From NCBI RefSeq assembly GCF_001570565.1, contig NZ_BBXE01000027.1, forward strand, positions 94,564 to 158,563: a stretch of 64,000 nt of DNA. Reading direction: 5' to 3'. Origin of the DNA: Herbidospora yilanensis (lineage in GTDB: Bacteria > Actinomycetota > Actinomycetes > Streptosporangiales > Streptosporangiaceae). Below the pieces are notes generated by a model. It worked only from the letters and a program-made list of their open reading frames with translations. It ran no database searches and was not told the origin of the DNA. Below, piece after piece: positions 11,486-19,766 of the stretch. The first letter of the stretch is position 1, and the number at the start of each line of letters is the position of its first letter. The position numbers and the translations under genes were made by a program.

Positions 11486-13104
11486 GCCTTCGACACCCAG
11501 GCGTCGTAGAAGACCGGGAAGGCCTGCGGCTCGAAGGTGATGTCCTGGACGTTCTTCGACGCGCCCAGCAGGTAGTTGAAGACGTAGACCGGGATGATCG
11601 AGGCCGCGGCGTTGGCCTTCTGCTGGACCTTGGCGTAGAGCGCGGCCCGCTCGGCCAGGTCGGTGGTGCGCAGCGCGTCGGTCAGCCAGCCGTCGACCTC
11701 GGGGTCGTTCCAGCGGGCCAGGTTCTGGCCGAAGAAGTCGGGGCGGGGGATGTTGGAGATGGCGAACAGGTTGCGCAGCGCGTCACCGTCGGCCCGCTGC
11801 CAGCTGAAGTCGATGAGGTCGTAGTCGCCGGCCAGCGCCTTCGGGGTGAAGTCGGCAGGCGTGACGTCGACGAACTGGACGTCGAAGCCGGCCTTCTTGG
11901 CCTCCGCCTGCACCTGTTCGGCCAGCGTGCCGCGCTGCTCCCGGGCCAGCGCCTTGAGGAAGGGCCACTTGACCGTCAGCCGCTGGCCCTCCTTGGTGCG
12001 GTAGCCCTCGGCGTCCCTGGCCGACCAGCCGGCCTCGTCGAGCAGCCGGGCGGCCCCTTCGGGGTCGTACCTCCACTGCGTCTCGGTGGCCTTGTCGTAT
12101 CCGGCCGTCGCCGGGGAGATCGCACTGAAGGCCGGGTCGAAGGTGCCGAAGTAGAGCTTCTCGACGACGGTGGCGAAGTCGATCCCGTCGCGGAACGCCT
12201 GCCGGACCTTCTGGTCGGCGAAGACCCCCTTCTCGTTGTTCGGGTAGTAGTTGTAGTTCCCGCCCGGGGCCTGCTTGCGGATGATGGTCAGCTTGGGGTT
12301 GGCCTCGACCTGCTCGACGTTGACCGGCGGCACACTGGCGATGGCGTCGATCTGCCCGCTGGTCAACGCGCCGAGCCTGACGGCGTCCTCGACGATGACC
12401 TTGAACTCCAGGCGTTCGAGGTGGGCCGGGCCGGTGTGCCCGGCGATCGGCGGCGCCCAGTCGTAGTCGGGGTTGCGGTGGTAGGTGATGCCCTGGTGCG
12501 GCGTGAACGCGTCGATGACGAACGGCCCCGTCCCGACGACCTTCTTGGCCAGCGCCTCAGGCCCGAGCGCGAGCTGCTTGGGCGACTGGATGCCGAAGTA
12601 GGCGGTGGCCAGGGCCGCCAGGAAGGGCGAGTAGGCCTCCTTGAAGGTGACTTCGACGGTCTGCGGGTCGACGACGGTGCTCTTCTCGTACGGCCCGAAC
12701 GCCGCCGCCGCGAGTTGTGACTTGGTCGCCGGATCGACGATGTGGTCGAGGTTGGTCTTCACGGCGGCGGCGTCGAAGGGCGTGCCGTCGCTGAACGTGA
12801 CTCCGGTGCGGAGCTTGAAGGTGTAGGTGCGCCCGTCGTCGGAGATCTCCCACGAGCTGGCCAGCCACGGGTGGATGTCGCCCTTGTCGTCGAGGGCGAC
12901 CAGCGAGTCGAGGACGGGCCGGGTGAAGAGGCCGGTCACGTCCTGCGGGCTGGCGTGGGGGTCGAGGTTGAGCGGCTCGGTGTTGACGCCGAAGACGAGC
13001 GAGCCGCCCTTGGCGGGGTTTCCCTGGGGGACGCTGGTCTCACCGCAAGCGGCGAGCAGCGGAAGTAGCAGTAATGCGGCAAGGGGGGCGCGGAACCGGC
13101 GCAC
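11482..13104 (-). CDS. Peptide/nickel-type substrate-binding lipoprotein (SBP family 5)
   Basis: A secreted, lipid-anchored solute-binding protein of about 540 residues and the first gene of the operon. A short signal peptide ends in the lipobox LLAAC, then comes the SBP_bac_5 fold with GGSLVFGVNTEPLNLDPH near its start, LASSWEISDDGRTYTFKLR and VGTGPFVID. An in-frame GTG exists at 13113, but GAGAGG (complement of 13113-13118) sits 8 bases before the GTG at 13104, so I prefer 13104. This family binds peptides, but also opines, glutathione, nickel chelates and other amphiphilic ligands. With four monooxygenases downstream a non-peptide ligand is plausible. Confidence 0.9.
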   Translation of the reverse strand: MRRFRAPLAALLLLPLLAACGETSVPQGNPAKGGSLVFGVNTEPLNLDPHASPQDVTGLFTRPVLDSLVALDDKGDIHPWLASSWEISDDGRTYTFKLRTGVTFSDGTPFDAAAVKTNLDHIVDPATKSQLAAAAFGPYEKSTVVDPQTVEVTFKEAYSPFLAALATAYFGIQSPKQLALGPEALAKKVVGTGPFVIDAFTPHQGITYHRNPDYDWAPPIAGHTGPAHLERLEFKVIVEDAVRLGALTSGQIDAIASVPPVNVEQVEANPKLTIIRKQAPGGNYNYYPNNEKGVFADQKVRQAFRDGIDFATVVEKLYFGTFDPAFSAISPATAGYDKATETQWRYDPEGAARLLDEAGWSARDAEGYRTKEGQRLTVKWPFLKALAREQRGTLAEQVQAEAKKAGFDVQFVDVTPADFTPKALAGDYDLIDFSWQRADGDALRNLFAISNIPRPDFFGQNLARWNDPEVDGWLTDALRTTDLAERAALYAKVQQKANAAASIIPVYVFNYLLGASKNVQDITFEPQAFPVFYDAWVSKA

Positions 13105-13121
13105 GGAGATCACCTCTCAGT

Positions 13122-13144
13122 TTTCCTACTTTTAATGTAGGAAA
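13122..13144. promoter_or_regulatory. AT-rich palindromic operator at the ABC/monooxygenase operon promoter
   Basis: Perfect 8-base arms TTTCCTAC and GTAGGAAA flank 7 A/T bases, only 18 bases before the lipoprotein start. An A/T-rich perfect palindrome in such GC-rich DNA, in a 69-base gap that must hold the operon's promoter, reads as a repressor or activator site. It lacks the GC stem expected of a terminator. Confidence 0.6.
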
Positions 13145-13172
13145 TAGGGGAATCTCCGTCAAGCGGGTATGT

Positions 13173-13943
13173 CTAGTGCCACCCTCCGTCCACCCGCAAC
13201 GTCGCGCCGGTGACGTAGCCGGAGCGCGGACTGGCCAGGAAGGTCACCATGTCGGCGTACTCCTCCGGCAGCCCGATCCGCCCGAGGTCGACCATCGTGG
13301 TGAGCCGCCGACCGGCGGTCTCCGCCATGTCCTCCCAGGTCTCGCCCCAGCCCGACTGCCGCCCGAGCTCCGTCAGCCGGACCTTCGCCTTCGGCGTGAG
13401 GATGCCGCCGGCGGCCACCGCGTTCGAGGTGACCCCCGAGTCCTTCAGCTCGCGGGAGAGCGAGGCGGCGAGGTTGTTGCGGGCGGCGTTGGTCGCGGCG
13501 TAGTGGGGCTGGGTGTCCATCGGATAGTCGGACAGGGCGCTGCTGATCTGGATGACCCGCCCCCACCCCCGCTCCCTCATGCCCGGGACGAACCTCTTGA
13601 TCATCCGTACGGACGCGACGACGTTGACGTTGTAGATGTCGTTCCAGTCGTCGGCCGACAGGCTGTCCCAGGTCAGCGAGGGGTCGAAGACGCCCAGGTT
13701 GTTGACGAGGATGTCGACCTCCTTGGCCGCCTCCGCCACGGCGTCGGCCCCCTCGTCGGTGGCGAGGTCGCCGATCGCGACGGTCCCGCCGATCTCCTTC
13801 GCGACGGCGTCGGCCCTCGCCTGATCTCTTCCGTGGACGACCACCGTGACCCCCTCGGCGGCGAGGGTCCGGGCGATCTCCTCGCCGAGGCCGCCGGTCG
13901 ATCCGGTCACCAGGGCGCGCTTGCCCGTGAGCCGCAGGTCCAT
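13173..13943 (-). CDS. Short-chain dehydrogenase/reductase with altered catalytic Lys
   Basis: A 256-residue classical-type SDR with cofactor motif TGSTGGLGEE (about 13-22), NNLG in place of NNAG near 86, catalytic Ser in ISSALS and Tyr in HYAATN. The usual YxxxK lysine is replaced by Asn (YAATN), so the normal proton relay is altered. ATG 13943 is chosen because AAGGGA precedes it and residues before it look non-homologous. It is divergent from a TetR gene with two shared operators and is probably that regulator's target. The substrate is unknown; the variant may still reduce carbonyls poorly or bind ligand. Confidence 0.87.
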   Translation of the reverse strand: MDLRLTGKRALVTGSTGGLGEEIARTLAAEGVTVVVHGRDQARADAVAKEIGGTVAIGDLATDEGADAVAEAAKEVDILVNNLGVFDPSLTWDSLSADDWNDIYNVNVVASVRMIKRFVPGMRERGWGRVIQISSALSDYPMDTQPHYAATNAARNNLAASLSRELKDSGVTSNAVAAGGILTPKAKVRLTELGRQSGWGETWEDMAETAGRRLTTMVDLGRIGLPEEYADMVTFLASPRSGYVTGATLRVDGGWH

Positions 13944-13962
13944 GAGTTGGTTCCCTTCAAAG

Positions 13963-14011
13963 TGGACTGTGCAGTCCAAAATGCCACCACAAAAATGGAC
14001 TGTCAAGTTCA
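13963..14011. promoter_or_regulatory. Tandem TetR operators between SDR and TetR genes
   Basis: Site one at 13963-13978 is TGGACTG-TG-CAGTCCA, with perfect 7-base arms. Site two at 13996-14011 is a degenerate copy, TGGACTG-TC-AAGTTCA. Their centres are 33 bases apart, about three helical turns, so two dimers would bind the same face. Site two overlaps the probable -35 region of the tetR promoter. Confidence 0.75.
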
Positions 14012-14019
14012 CTTTTTGC

Positions 14020-14034
14020 TAGAGTACCCAGGTG
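14020..14034 (+). promoter_or_regulatory. -10 element giving a leaderless tetR mRNA
   Basis: TAGAGT at 14020-14025 ends 6 bases before the GTG at 14032, with TGGACT 18 bases upstream as a plausible -35. There is no ribosome-binding site, so transcription probably starts at the GTG itself. Confidence 0.5.
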
Positions 14035-14616
14035 AGAGCACTGACTCCGAAGGGCGCCGCCACCCGGCAGCGGATCGTCGAAGGCGCCGCCAAACTCATC
14101 CGCGACCACGGCCCCGCCAACGTGGGCCTCGACGACATCCGCGCCGCGACCGCCACGAGCAAGAGCCAGCTCTTCCACTACTTTCCCGACGGCAAAGCCG
14201 ACATGCTGCTCGCCGTGGCCGCCCACGAGGCCGAACTCGTCCTCGAAGAACAGCAGCCCTACCTGAGCGACCTGACCTCGTGGGCACAGTGGGAGGCCTG
14301 GCGCGACCGCGTGATCGCCCGCTACGCCGCCCAGCGCCGCCGCTGCCCGCTGTCGGCGCTGACGGCCCAGCTGGGCCTGGCCGATCCGGCCGTCGAAAAG
14401 ATCATCACGGGCATGTACACCCGCTGGCAGCGCTACGTGGCCGACGGCGTGCGGGCGGTCCGCCCAGACGCCGACGCCGAACGCGTGGCCACCCAGCTCA
14501 TCGGCGCGATCGCGGGCGGGGCCACGATGCTGGTCGCCACCGACGACATCCGCTACCTGGAAATCGGCCTGACGGAGGCGATCGAGAACCTGCGCCGAGG
14601 GGCACCCGGCCCCTGA
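14032..14616 (+). CDS. TetR/AcrR family transcriptional repressor
   Basis: A 194-residue TetR-type regulator. The N-terminal helix-turn-helix (about 10-55) contains GLDDIRAATATSKSQLFHYFPDGKADML, with the HYFxxK motif of the family. The rest is the all-alpha ligand-binding and dimer domain, with a TetR_C-like CPLSALTAQLG segment. It probably represses both itself and the divergent SDR gene through the two operators in the 88-base gap. The effector is unknown. Confidence 0.92.
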   Translation: MRALTPKGAATRQRIVEGAAKLIRDHGPANVGLDDIRAATATSKSQLFHYFPDGKADMLLAVAAHEAELVLEEQQPYLSDLTSWAQWEAWRDRVIARYAAQRRRCPLSALTAQLGLADPAVEKIITGMYTRWQRYVADGVRAVRPDADAERVATQLIGAIAGGATMLVATDDIRYLEIGLTEAIENLRRGAPGP

Positions 14617-14661
14617 TCGGCCGCGACCGCCGACCAGAGACCGGATGATCATCTCAGGTGA

Positions 14662-14970
14662 TCAGGGGTTGTCGTAGCCGATCCAGTTGATCTGCCAGCC
14701 ATAGCGCTGGGCCGTGGCCGGAGTCAGCGCGGAGCCGTCGCGCCACTGCACGTAGACGCGGAAGCCGGTGGCGGTGGGTGAGTAGATCGCGCTCGGGCCG
14801 ACCAGTGACCACTGGTTGCCGCCCGGCCCGGTGATGGAGGTGACATAGGTCGGGGCGCCGGTGAAACGGCCCGAGGTGGTGTCGACGTCGATGTAGATGC
14901 CGTTCGGCCCGTAGGCCTGCCAGCCCTGCCCGGAGACGGTGTTTCCTGCTGCGATGCGTGCGGTCGGCAT
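14662..14970 (-). CDS. Small beta-rich protein, possibly H-type lectin-like
   Basis: A 102-residue protein without signal peptide. ATG 14970 is chosen over a GTG at 14991 because AAAGGA lies 9 bases before it. The sequence is rich in short beta strands: GRFTGAPTYVTSITG, then AIYSPTATGFRVYVQW, ending GWQINWIGYDN. This PTYVTS / GFRVYV / WxInWIG order resembles small H-type-lectin-like domains found in bacterial and phage tip proteins, but I cannot confirm that. The gene is monocistronic. It may be a cytoplasmic or non-classically exported sugar-binding protein. Confidence 0.65.
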   Translation of the reverse strand: MPTARIAAGNTVSGQGWQAYGPNGIYIDVDTTSGRFTGAPTYVTSITGPGGNQWSLVGPSAIYSPTATGFRVYVQWRDGSALTPATAQRYGWQINWIGYDNP

Positions 14971-15039
14971 TGAGGGGGGTCCTTTCGCCACGAGGCAATG
15001 TCACTCTCAGTATTCATTGATTACGCAGAGTTGCCACTT

Positions 15040-15057
15040 ACTTTCTTGACAGAAAGT
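15040..15057 (+). promoter_or_regulatory. Palindrome embracing a -35 box before the choice-of-anchor gene
   Basis: ACTTTC-TTGACA-GAAAGT: perfect 6-base arms enclose a consensus -35 hexamer (TTGACA, 15046-15051). A protein bound here would cover the promoter of the gene at 15121. No good -10 is visible at 17-18 bases, so the promoter assignment is tentative. Confidence 0.4.
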
Positions 15058-15120
15058 GATTCGTCGGAGACTTTGTGTACGAACTGAGGACCGCCAGTTC
15101 GCCACGAAGGGATTTCACCT

Positions 15121-16791
15121 TTGCGACGCATCGTCCCTGCGGTCGTGCTCACCCTCATTCCGCTGACCGCGGTCCTGTCACCCCGGGCGGCCACCGCCGC
15201 GCCCGCTGATCCGCAGGTCGTCTTCAGCGAGGAGTTCGAGAACGGCATGGGCACGGCGCCCGTCATGGTCACCGACTACACCGGGCCCGCGCCCCACGCC
15301 ATGACCTACGCCGCCGACCCCGCCTGGCTGACCTCGTGCAACGGCCTCATCGCCAGCCGTCTCAACCCCGCCGTCGCGCCACCGCTCGCGCAGCAGTGCG
15401 GCGGCTGGTGGCCGGTCGTCCGGGATCTGGCCGGCGCGCTCGGCCAGTGGGCGGGCGGCGACCCGGCCACGAACCACGCCGTCACGGCCTTCACGCACAC
15501 GCCTCCCGGCGCCGGCAAGGTGCAGCTGGAGACGGAACACCCGGTGTCCATCGGGAGCGGCAACCGGTTCGTCACGTTCTCGGTCGACGCGGCGGCGGTC
15601 AACTGCAACGTGGACCATCCGCTGATCGCGTTCTACCTGCTCGACGGGAACACCGCGATCCCGACGTTCAGCCAGCCCATCGACACCTGCGCCAACCCCG
15701 GGGCGGTGATCGGCGGCATCTCGGTCGGCACCTACACGAGTAACGCGCCCGTCCTGTTCTCCGGCTCGCAGCTCGGCGTCCGCCTGGTCAACACCCAGGG
15801 CGGCACCAACGGCAACGACGGGGCGATCGACAACGTGCGGGTGCTCGACGTGACCCCGGCGCTCGGCGTCTCCTACTCGCCGGGCAGCCCCGCGATCGGG
15901 CAGACCGCCACGCTCAAGCTGACCGTGACCAACACCTCGGAGCTGCGGGAGAAGAACGGCTGGTCGTTCAAGGTCGCGCTGCCCGACGGGCTGACCCCGG
16001 CGGGGGCGGCCACGAGCGACTGCGCCCAGCCGTCGGTGTCGGTCGCGAACGGGGTCGTCTCCGCCGGCGGCGGCATCGGCGACGGCGTGACGAGCTGCAC
16101 CATCACCGTTCCGGTGAAGGCCGGGGTCATCGGCGAATACTCGACCTGCCCGGCCGACGTCTCCGACCGGGTCGGCATGAACAACGCGACCACGTGCGCG
16201 TCGGTGAGGTTCGTCGCGCCGGAGCACAAGTTCGACGCGCACGCCCACGCCGCCAAGGTCACCGCGCCGCTGATCGGCGGCCCCGCGCTGGTGCCGTCCG
16301 ACGTCTCGTGCACGGCCACGCCCGGCTCCGACCACGACTCGCTGCTGACCGCGGTCCTGCCGGCGGTCGCCTCGCTCGGGGTGCTCACCACGGAGGCCTC
16401 CGGCACGGTGGGGCCCGACGGGTTGCGTACCGCCAGGGCGAAGGCCACCACCGCGAAGCTGAACCTGCTCAACGGCCTGATCACGGCTGAAGAGATCAGC
16501 GCCCAGGCGACGGCGAGCGCCACCGAGAGCGGGACGGTCACCACCTCGGGGACGACCACCTTCACCGCGCTCAAGGTCAACGGTTCGGCCATCACCAACC
16601 CGCCGCTGAACCACATGATCACCATCCCGCTGGTGGCGAAGATCGTGCTCAACGAACGGGTGCCCTACGGGAACGGCACCGGCATCAAGGTCAACGCCGT
16701 CCACGTCACCACGATCGCCGGGGTGGACGTCGTCATCAGCCACGCCCGCGCCTCGCTGACCCTGCCCGGCCAGTCCTGCCCGTCGGCCTAG
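15121..16791 (+). CDS. Secreted choice-of-anchor P family protein with DUF11-like repeat
   Basis: A 556-residue secreted protein. The start is TTG 15121, with AAGGGA 8 bases upstream and no better start nearby. The signal peptide is about 1-27 (AATA/A). Next comes an all-beta N-terminal region (about 28-245), a DUF11-like segment about 245-355 (ALGVSYSPGSPAIGQTATLKLTVTNTSE), and a C-terminal choice-of-anchor P domain (about 370-550) beginning FDAHAHAAKV. I see no LPxTG or terminal membrane helix. Such actinomycete proteins are usually cell-wall or spore-surface associated; the function is not known. It is convergent with the xylanase gene. Confidence 0.8.
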   Translation: MRRIVPAVVLTLIPLTAVLSPRAATAAPADPQVVFSEEFENGMGTAPVMVTDYTGPAPHAMTYAADPAWLTSCNGLIASRLNPAVAPPLAQQCGGWWPVVRDLAGALGQWAGGDPATNHAVTAFTHTPPGAGKVQLETEHPVSIGSGNRFVTFSVDAAAVNCNVDHPLIAFYLLDGNTAIPTFSQPIDTCANPGAVIGGISVGTYTSNAPVLFSGSQLGVRLVNTQGGTNGNDGAIDNVRVLDVTPALGVSYSPGSPAIGQTATLKLTVTNTSELREKNGWSFKVALPDGLTPAGAATSDCAQPSVSVANGVVSAGGGIGDGVTSCTITVPVKAGVIGEYSTCPADVSDRVGMNNATTCASVRFVAPEHKFDAHAHAAKVTAPLIGGPALVPSDVSCTATPGSDHDSLLTAVLPAVASLGVLTTEASGTVGPDGLRTARAKATTAKLNLLNGLITAEEISAQATASATESGTVTTSGTTTFTALKVNGSAITNPPLNHMITIPLVAKIVLNERVPYGNGTGIKVNAVHVTTIAGVDVVISHARASLTLPGQSCPSA

Positions 16792-16803
16792 TTCACAACA
16801 GGC

Positions 16804-16836
16804 GGAAAGCCCAGGCGCCGATCACCTGGGCTTTCC
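16804..16836. terminator. Bidirectional terminator
   Basis: Perfect 12-base arms (GGAAAGCCCAGG and complement) with a 9-base loop, between the convergent ends of the choice-of-anchor gene (16791) and the xylanase gene (16850). Confidence 0.88.
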
Positions 16837-16849
16837 GTCGGTCGGCGGG

Positions 16850-17812
16850 TCAGCCTGCCTGGCAGGACACCGTCGGCCACGTGTTGTTGCCGTTGTGCAT
16901 GATCGTCACGCCCCAGTTGTTGCCGCTGCCGTTGGGCCGCGCCGTCAGGGTCTGGGCGTTCGGGTAGGACGCGGAGATGTTCCACGTCGAGCTGATCTTC
17001 GCGGGTGACGGCACGTTCATCGTCACCGTCCAGTTGCTCGAACCGCTGACCGAGACGTTCAGGTTGTAGCGGTCACTCCACGACTGGCCCGCCGACAACG
17101 ACGCCGTGCAGCCGCCGCCTCCGCCACCGTTGGTGGGGGTCGGGGTGGGCTGCGGGTTGGTGCCGCCGCCGCCGATCGTGATGTTGGAGCTGCCGCTGCT
17201 CTGGTAGCCCTCGGTCGCCATGATCATGTAGTCGTGGTTGCCGAGCTGCATGCCGGCCCGCGACCACGCGTCGAAGTGGTTGCCGGCGGTGATGGTGCCC
17301 CCGGTCTTCTTCTGCTGGCGCACGCTCCAGAACTGCTTGAACGTCCGGGTGCCCTCGATCGAGGGCGCGTTGGTGCGGGTCGTCTCGTAGATGTCGTAGG
17401 TGCCGCCGTCGCTGGTCACCGTGCCCTTGAAGGAGCCGGTCGGGCGGTAGGTGCCCCAGTTGTCGACGATGTAGTACTCGATCAGCGGGTTACGGGTCCA
17501 CCCGTAGAGGGTCAGGTATGCGTTTCCCGACGGGTTGAAGCTGCCCGAGTACGAAACCGTCCTGCGGCCACCGGTCTGCCAGCCCTTGCCGGCCACGAAG
17601 TTGCCGGTGTTGCGCCACGAGGTGCTGTAGTTGCCGCCGGAGCCGAGTTCCATCGAGACCGTGCCCTGGGCGTCAGTCCAGAAGGAGTACCAGTAGCCGT
17701 TGTTGTTACCGGTCTGGTTGGTGGTCACGGCCGCCTGGGCGATGCCCGGCAACATCGTGATCATGGCGATCACCGTGGCCCAGACGCCTGCGGCCGCTAA
17801 GCCTTTTTTCAT
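16850..17812 (-). CDS. Secreted GH11 endo-1,4-beta-xylanase with C-terminal CBM2
   Basis: A 320-residue exported xylanase. Parts are the signal peptide 1-28 (ends AQA), a GH11 beta-jelly-roll about 30-215, a Gly/Pro/Thr linker about 214-234, and a CBM2 about 235-317 closed by C235 and C317. Catalytic residues are E112 (nucleophile, in [11 protein letters not shown]) and E201 (acid/base, in [10 protein letters not shown]). The thumb-loop segment around [18 protein letters not shown] is intact. GGGAGGAAG precedes ATG 17812. It should cleave internal xylan bonds while tethered to cellulose or xylan. It is monocistronic, and its upstream region contains GAAA/TTTC boxes like those of streptomycete xylanase genes. 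Confidence 0.95.
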   Translation of the reverse strand: MKKGLAAAGVWATVIAMITMLPGIAQAAVTTNQTGNNNGYWYSFWTDAQGTVSMELGSGGNYSTSWRNTGNFVAGKGWQTGGRRTVSYSGSFNPSGNAYLTLYGWTRNPLIEYYIVDNWGTYRPTGSFKGTVTSDGGTYDIYETTRTNAPSIEGTRTFKQFWSVRQQKKTGGTITAGNHFDAWSRAGMQLGNHDYMIMATEGYQSSGSSNITIGGGGTNPQPTPTPTNGGGGGGCTASLSAGQSWSDRYNLNVSVSGSSNWTVTMNVPSPAKISSTWNISASYPNAQTLTARPNGSGNNWGVTIMHNGNNTWPTVSCQAG

Positions 17813-18059
17813 GGAAGTGCTTCCTCCCTGCCTTGGGGGCTCGGAACGACCGACGGGAGCGGATCGGTATCCCCGAAAGTGTCGGCGCGGACCTCCGGGC
17901 TGTCAACAACTTTCAGAAACATCGCCGAAACCTGAACCCGCAGCTCAGCAGCGAATTCGCAGGTCAGCGCATATCAACAAAACAGGCGTGCCTGATGTAA
18001 CCAGATGAATGGCACGATTCCACCGAGCCGGACGGGAGAAACTTTCGGCTTCAAGACGA
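17813..18059 (-). promoter_or_regulatory. Xylanase upstream region with GAAA/TTTC boxes
   Basis: This noncoding stretch holds the xylanase promoter. It contains AGAAACTTTCG at 18037-18047, which matches the streptomycete box CGAAACTTTCG at 10 of 11 positions, and looser copies near 17873-17880 (CGAAAGT) and 17909-17921 (ACTTTC-A-GAAAC). A pathway-specific repressor is inferred; the best box is 225 bases from the start codon. Confidence 0.45.
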
Positions 18060-18093
18060 AAGCCCGCTCCCCGGACGACGAGGGAGCGGGCTT
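18060..18093. terminator. Terminator of the hydrolase pair
   Basis: 12-base arms AAGCCCGCTCCC and GGGAGCGGGCTT with a 10-base loop, just past the minus-strand stop at 18103. On the minus strand the stem is followed by TTTCG. Confidence 0.85.
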
Positions 18094-18102
18094 CGCGGCA
18101 CG

Positions 18103-18894
18103 TCAGCGCTTGTGCTTCAGCGCCCAGTCAAGGGCGTAGTCGGCGACGGCCTCCCAGCCGGGGGCGCCGCAGGTCCAGTGATCGCGGCCCTCGAACTCGT
18201 GGTAGTCCGTCAGGGCCGGCGAGTTCTTGTAGTGCTTGGCGTTGGACCTGTTCACCGACGGCGGCATGATGTGGTCCTTCTCGCCGGCGATGAACAGCAG
18301 GGGCGCACGGTCGGCGTTGTAGTCGACCCACGTGTCCTGGTGGCCGGGCTTGAAGTTGGCGAACAGGCCGTACTCCCAGACCCAGTAGCCGGGGGCGGCG
18401 ATCGCGTACCGCTCCCAGACGGCGCGCGAGTCCTCCTCCGACAGGGTGTTGGTGAAGGCGTAGTGCCACTCCTCCGGCGTGAAGCCGACGGCGCGGTGCC
18501 GGTTGGCGGGGTTCTTCAACGCCGGGAACAACGACCTGGCCTGCGAGATCGGGTTGACCCGCACACCCTCGGTCGGGGCCGAGTCGATCACGACCCCGGC
18601 CGCGCCGAGCCCCTTGGCCAGCAGCAACTGGGTGAGCGTGCCGCCGAAGGAGTGGCCCATGATGATCGGCGGCTCGGGCTCGGCCTGGATCACCGAGGCC
18701 AGGTGGGCGATCGTGTCGTCGACGGTCAGGCCGGCGATGACGTCGGGATTCTCCCGCAGCGCCTCGACCTCGATCTCGAAGCCGGGGTAGGCGGGGGTGA
18801 GCACCTTCACACCCTTGGACTCCAGGTGAGGGACCCACTGCTCCCAGCTCCGCGGGGTGACCCACAGGCCGTGGACGAGTACGACGGTCGTCAT
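18103..18894 (-). CDS. Alpha/beta hydrolase
   Basis: A 263-residue alpha/beta-hydrolase without signal peptide. The first strand VVLVHGLW carries the oxyanion region, the nucleophile is Ser in MGHSFGG near 95, the acid Asp is in [10 protein letters not shown] near 205, and the His is in EGRDHWT near 240. It resembles the small esterase/lipase-like hydrolases of actinomycetes that act on short esters or lactones. ATG 18894 overlaps the stop of the upstream hydrolase, so the two are co-translated and probably act in one process. The substrate is unknown. Confidence 0.88.
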   Translation of the reverse strand: MTTVVLVHGLWVTPRSWEQWVPHLESKGVKVLTPAYPGFEIEVEALRENPDVIAGLTVDDTIAHLASVIQAEPEPPIIMGHSFGGTLTQLLLAKGLGAAGVVIDSAPTEGVRVNPISQARSLFPALKNPANRHRAVGFTPEEWHYAFTNTLSEEDSRAVWERYAIAAPGYWVWEYGLFANFKPGHQDTWVDYNADRAPLLFIAGEKDHIMPPSVNRSNAKHYKNSPALTDYHEFEGRDHWTCGAPGWEAVADYALDWALKHKR

Positions 18895-19712
18895 GAGATG
18901 AACTCCAGGATGTCGGCGTGGAGGCGGTCGCGGTCGGTGTCGGGCAGGGCGTGGCCGCTGCCCTCGTACACCTTGAGAAGGGCGCCGTCGATCAGGGCGG
19001 CCGAGCGCTTGCCGCCCACCTCGAACGGCACGATCTGGTCGTCGTCCCCGTGGATGACCAGCGTAGGGACGTCGATCTTGGCCAGGTCGGGGCGGAAGTC
19101 GGTCGCCGAGAACGCGGCGATGCACTCGTAGGCCGCCCGGTGCCCGCAGGCCATGCTCTGCAACCAGAAGGCGTCGCGGAAGCCCTGCGCCACGTCGCCC
19201 TTGCGGTTGTGGCCGAAGAACGGCCCGTCGGCCAGGTCGCGGTAGAGCTGCGAACGGTTCGCCAGCTCACCGGCCCGGATCCCGTCGAAGACCTCGATCG
19301 GCAGTCCCTCGGGGTTGTCGTCGGTCCTGAGCATGAGCGGCGGCACCGCGCCGACGAGCACGACGCGGGAGACGCGCGCGGTGCCGTGCCGGCCGATGTA
19401 GTGGACGATCTCGCCGCCGCCGGTCGAGTGGCCGACGAGGGTGAGGTCGCGCAGGTCGAGGTTCTCGATCAGGCAGGCCAGGTCGTCGGCGTAGGTGTCC
19501 ATCTCGTTGCCGTGCCAGGTCTGCGACGAACGGCCGTGGCCGCGCCGGTCGTGCGCGACGGCGCGGTGGCCGTTGTTGGCCATGAAGAGGGCCGCGGCCT
19601 CCCAGGCGTCGGCGTTCAGCGGCCAGCCGTGGCTGAACAGAACCGGGGATCCCTCCGTCCCCCAGCCCTGGTAGAAGATGCGCGCACCGTCGTCGGCGGT
19701 GACAAAGGGCAC
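18891..19712 (-). CDS. Alpha/beta hydrolase, non-haem chloroperoxidase-like
   Basis: A 273-residue protein starting at GTG 19712 with GGAGG 6 bases upstream. It closely follows the cofactor-free haloperoxidase/esterase pattern: [32 protein letters not shown], nucleophile Ser in VGHSTGGGE, acid Asp in HGDDDQIVP and His in GSGHALPDT. These enzymes are esterases that can also form peracids. It is coupled to the second hydrolase at 18103. The LAL regulator gene ending at 19767 lies just upstream on the same strand and may control the pair. Confidence 0.9.
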   Translation of the reverse strand: MPFVTADDGARIFYQGWGTEGSPVLFSHGWPLNADAWEAAALFMANNGHRAVAHDRRGHGRSSQTWHGNEMDTYADDLACLIENLDLRDLTLVGHSTGGGEIVHYIGRHGTARVSRVVLVGAVPPLMLRTDDNPEGLPIEVFDGIRAGELANRSQLYRDLADGPFFGHNRKGDVAQGFRDAFWLQSMACGHRAAYECIAAFSATDFRPDLAKIDVPTLVIHGDDDQIVPFEVGGKRSAALIDGALLKVYEGSGHALPDTDRDRLHADILEFIS

Positions 19713-19766
19713 TTCGGCCTCCTTCGCTCGAATAGCGTCGATCGAGCGTTTCGCGGAGGCGCGGGA

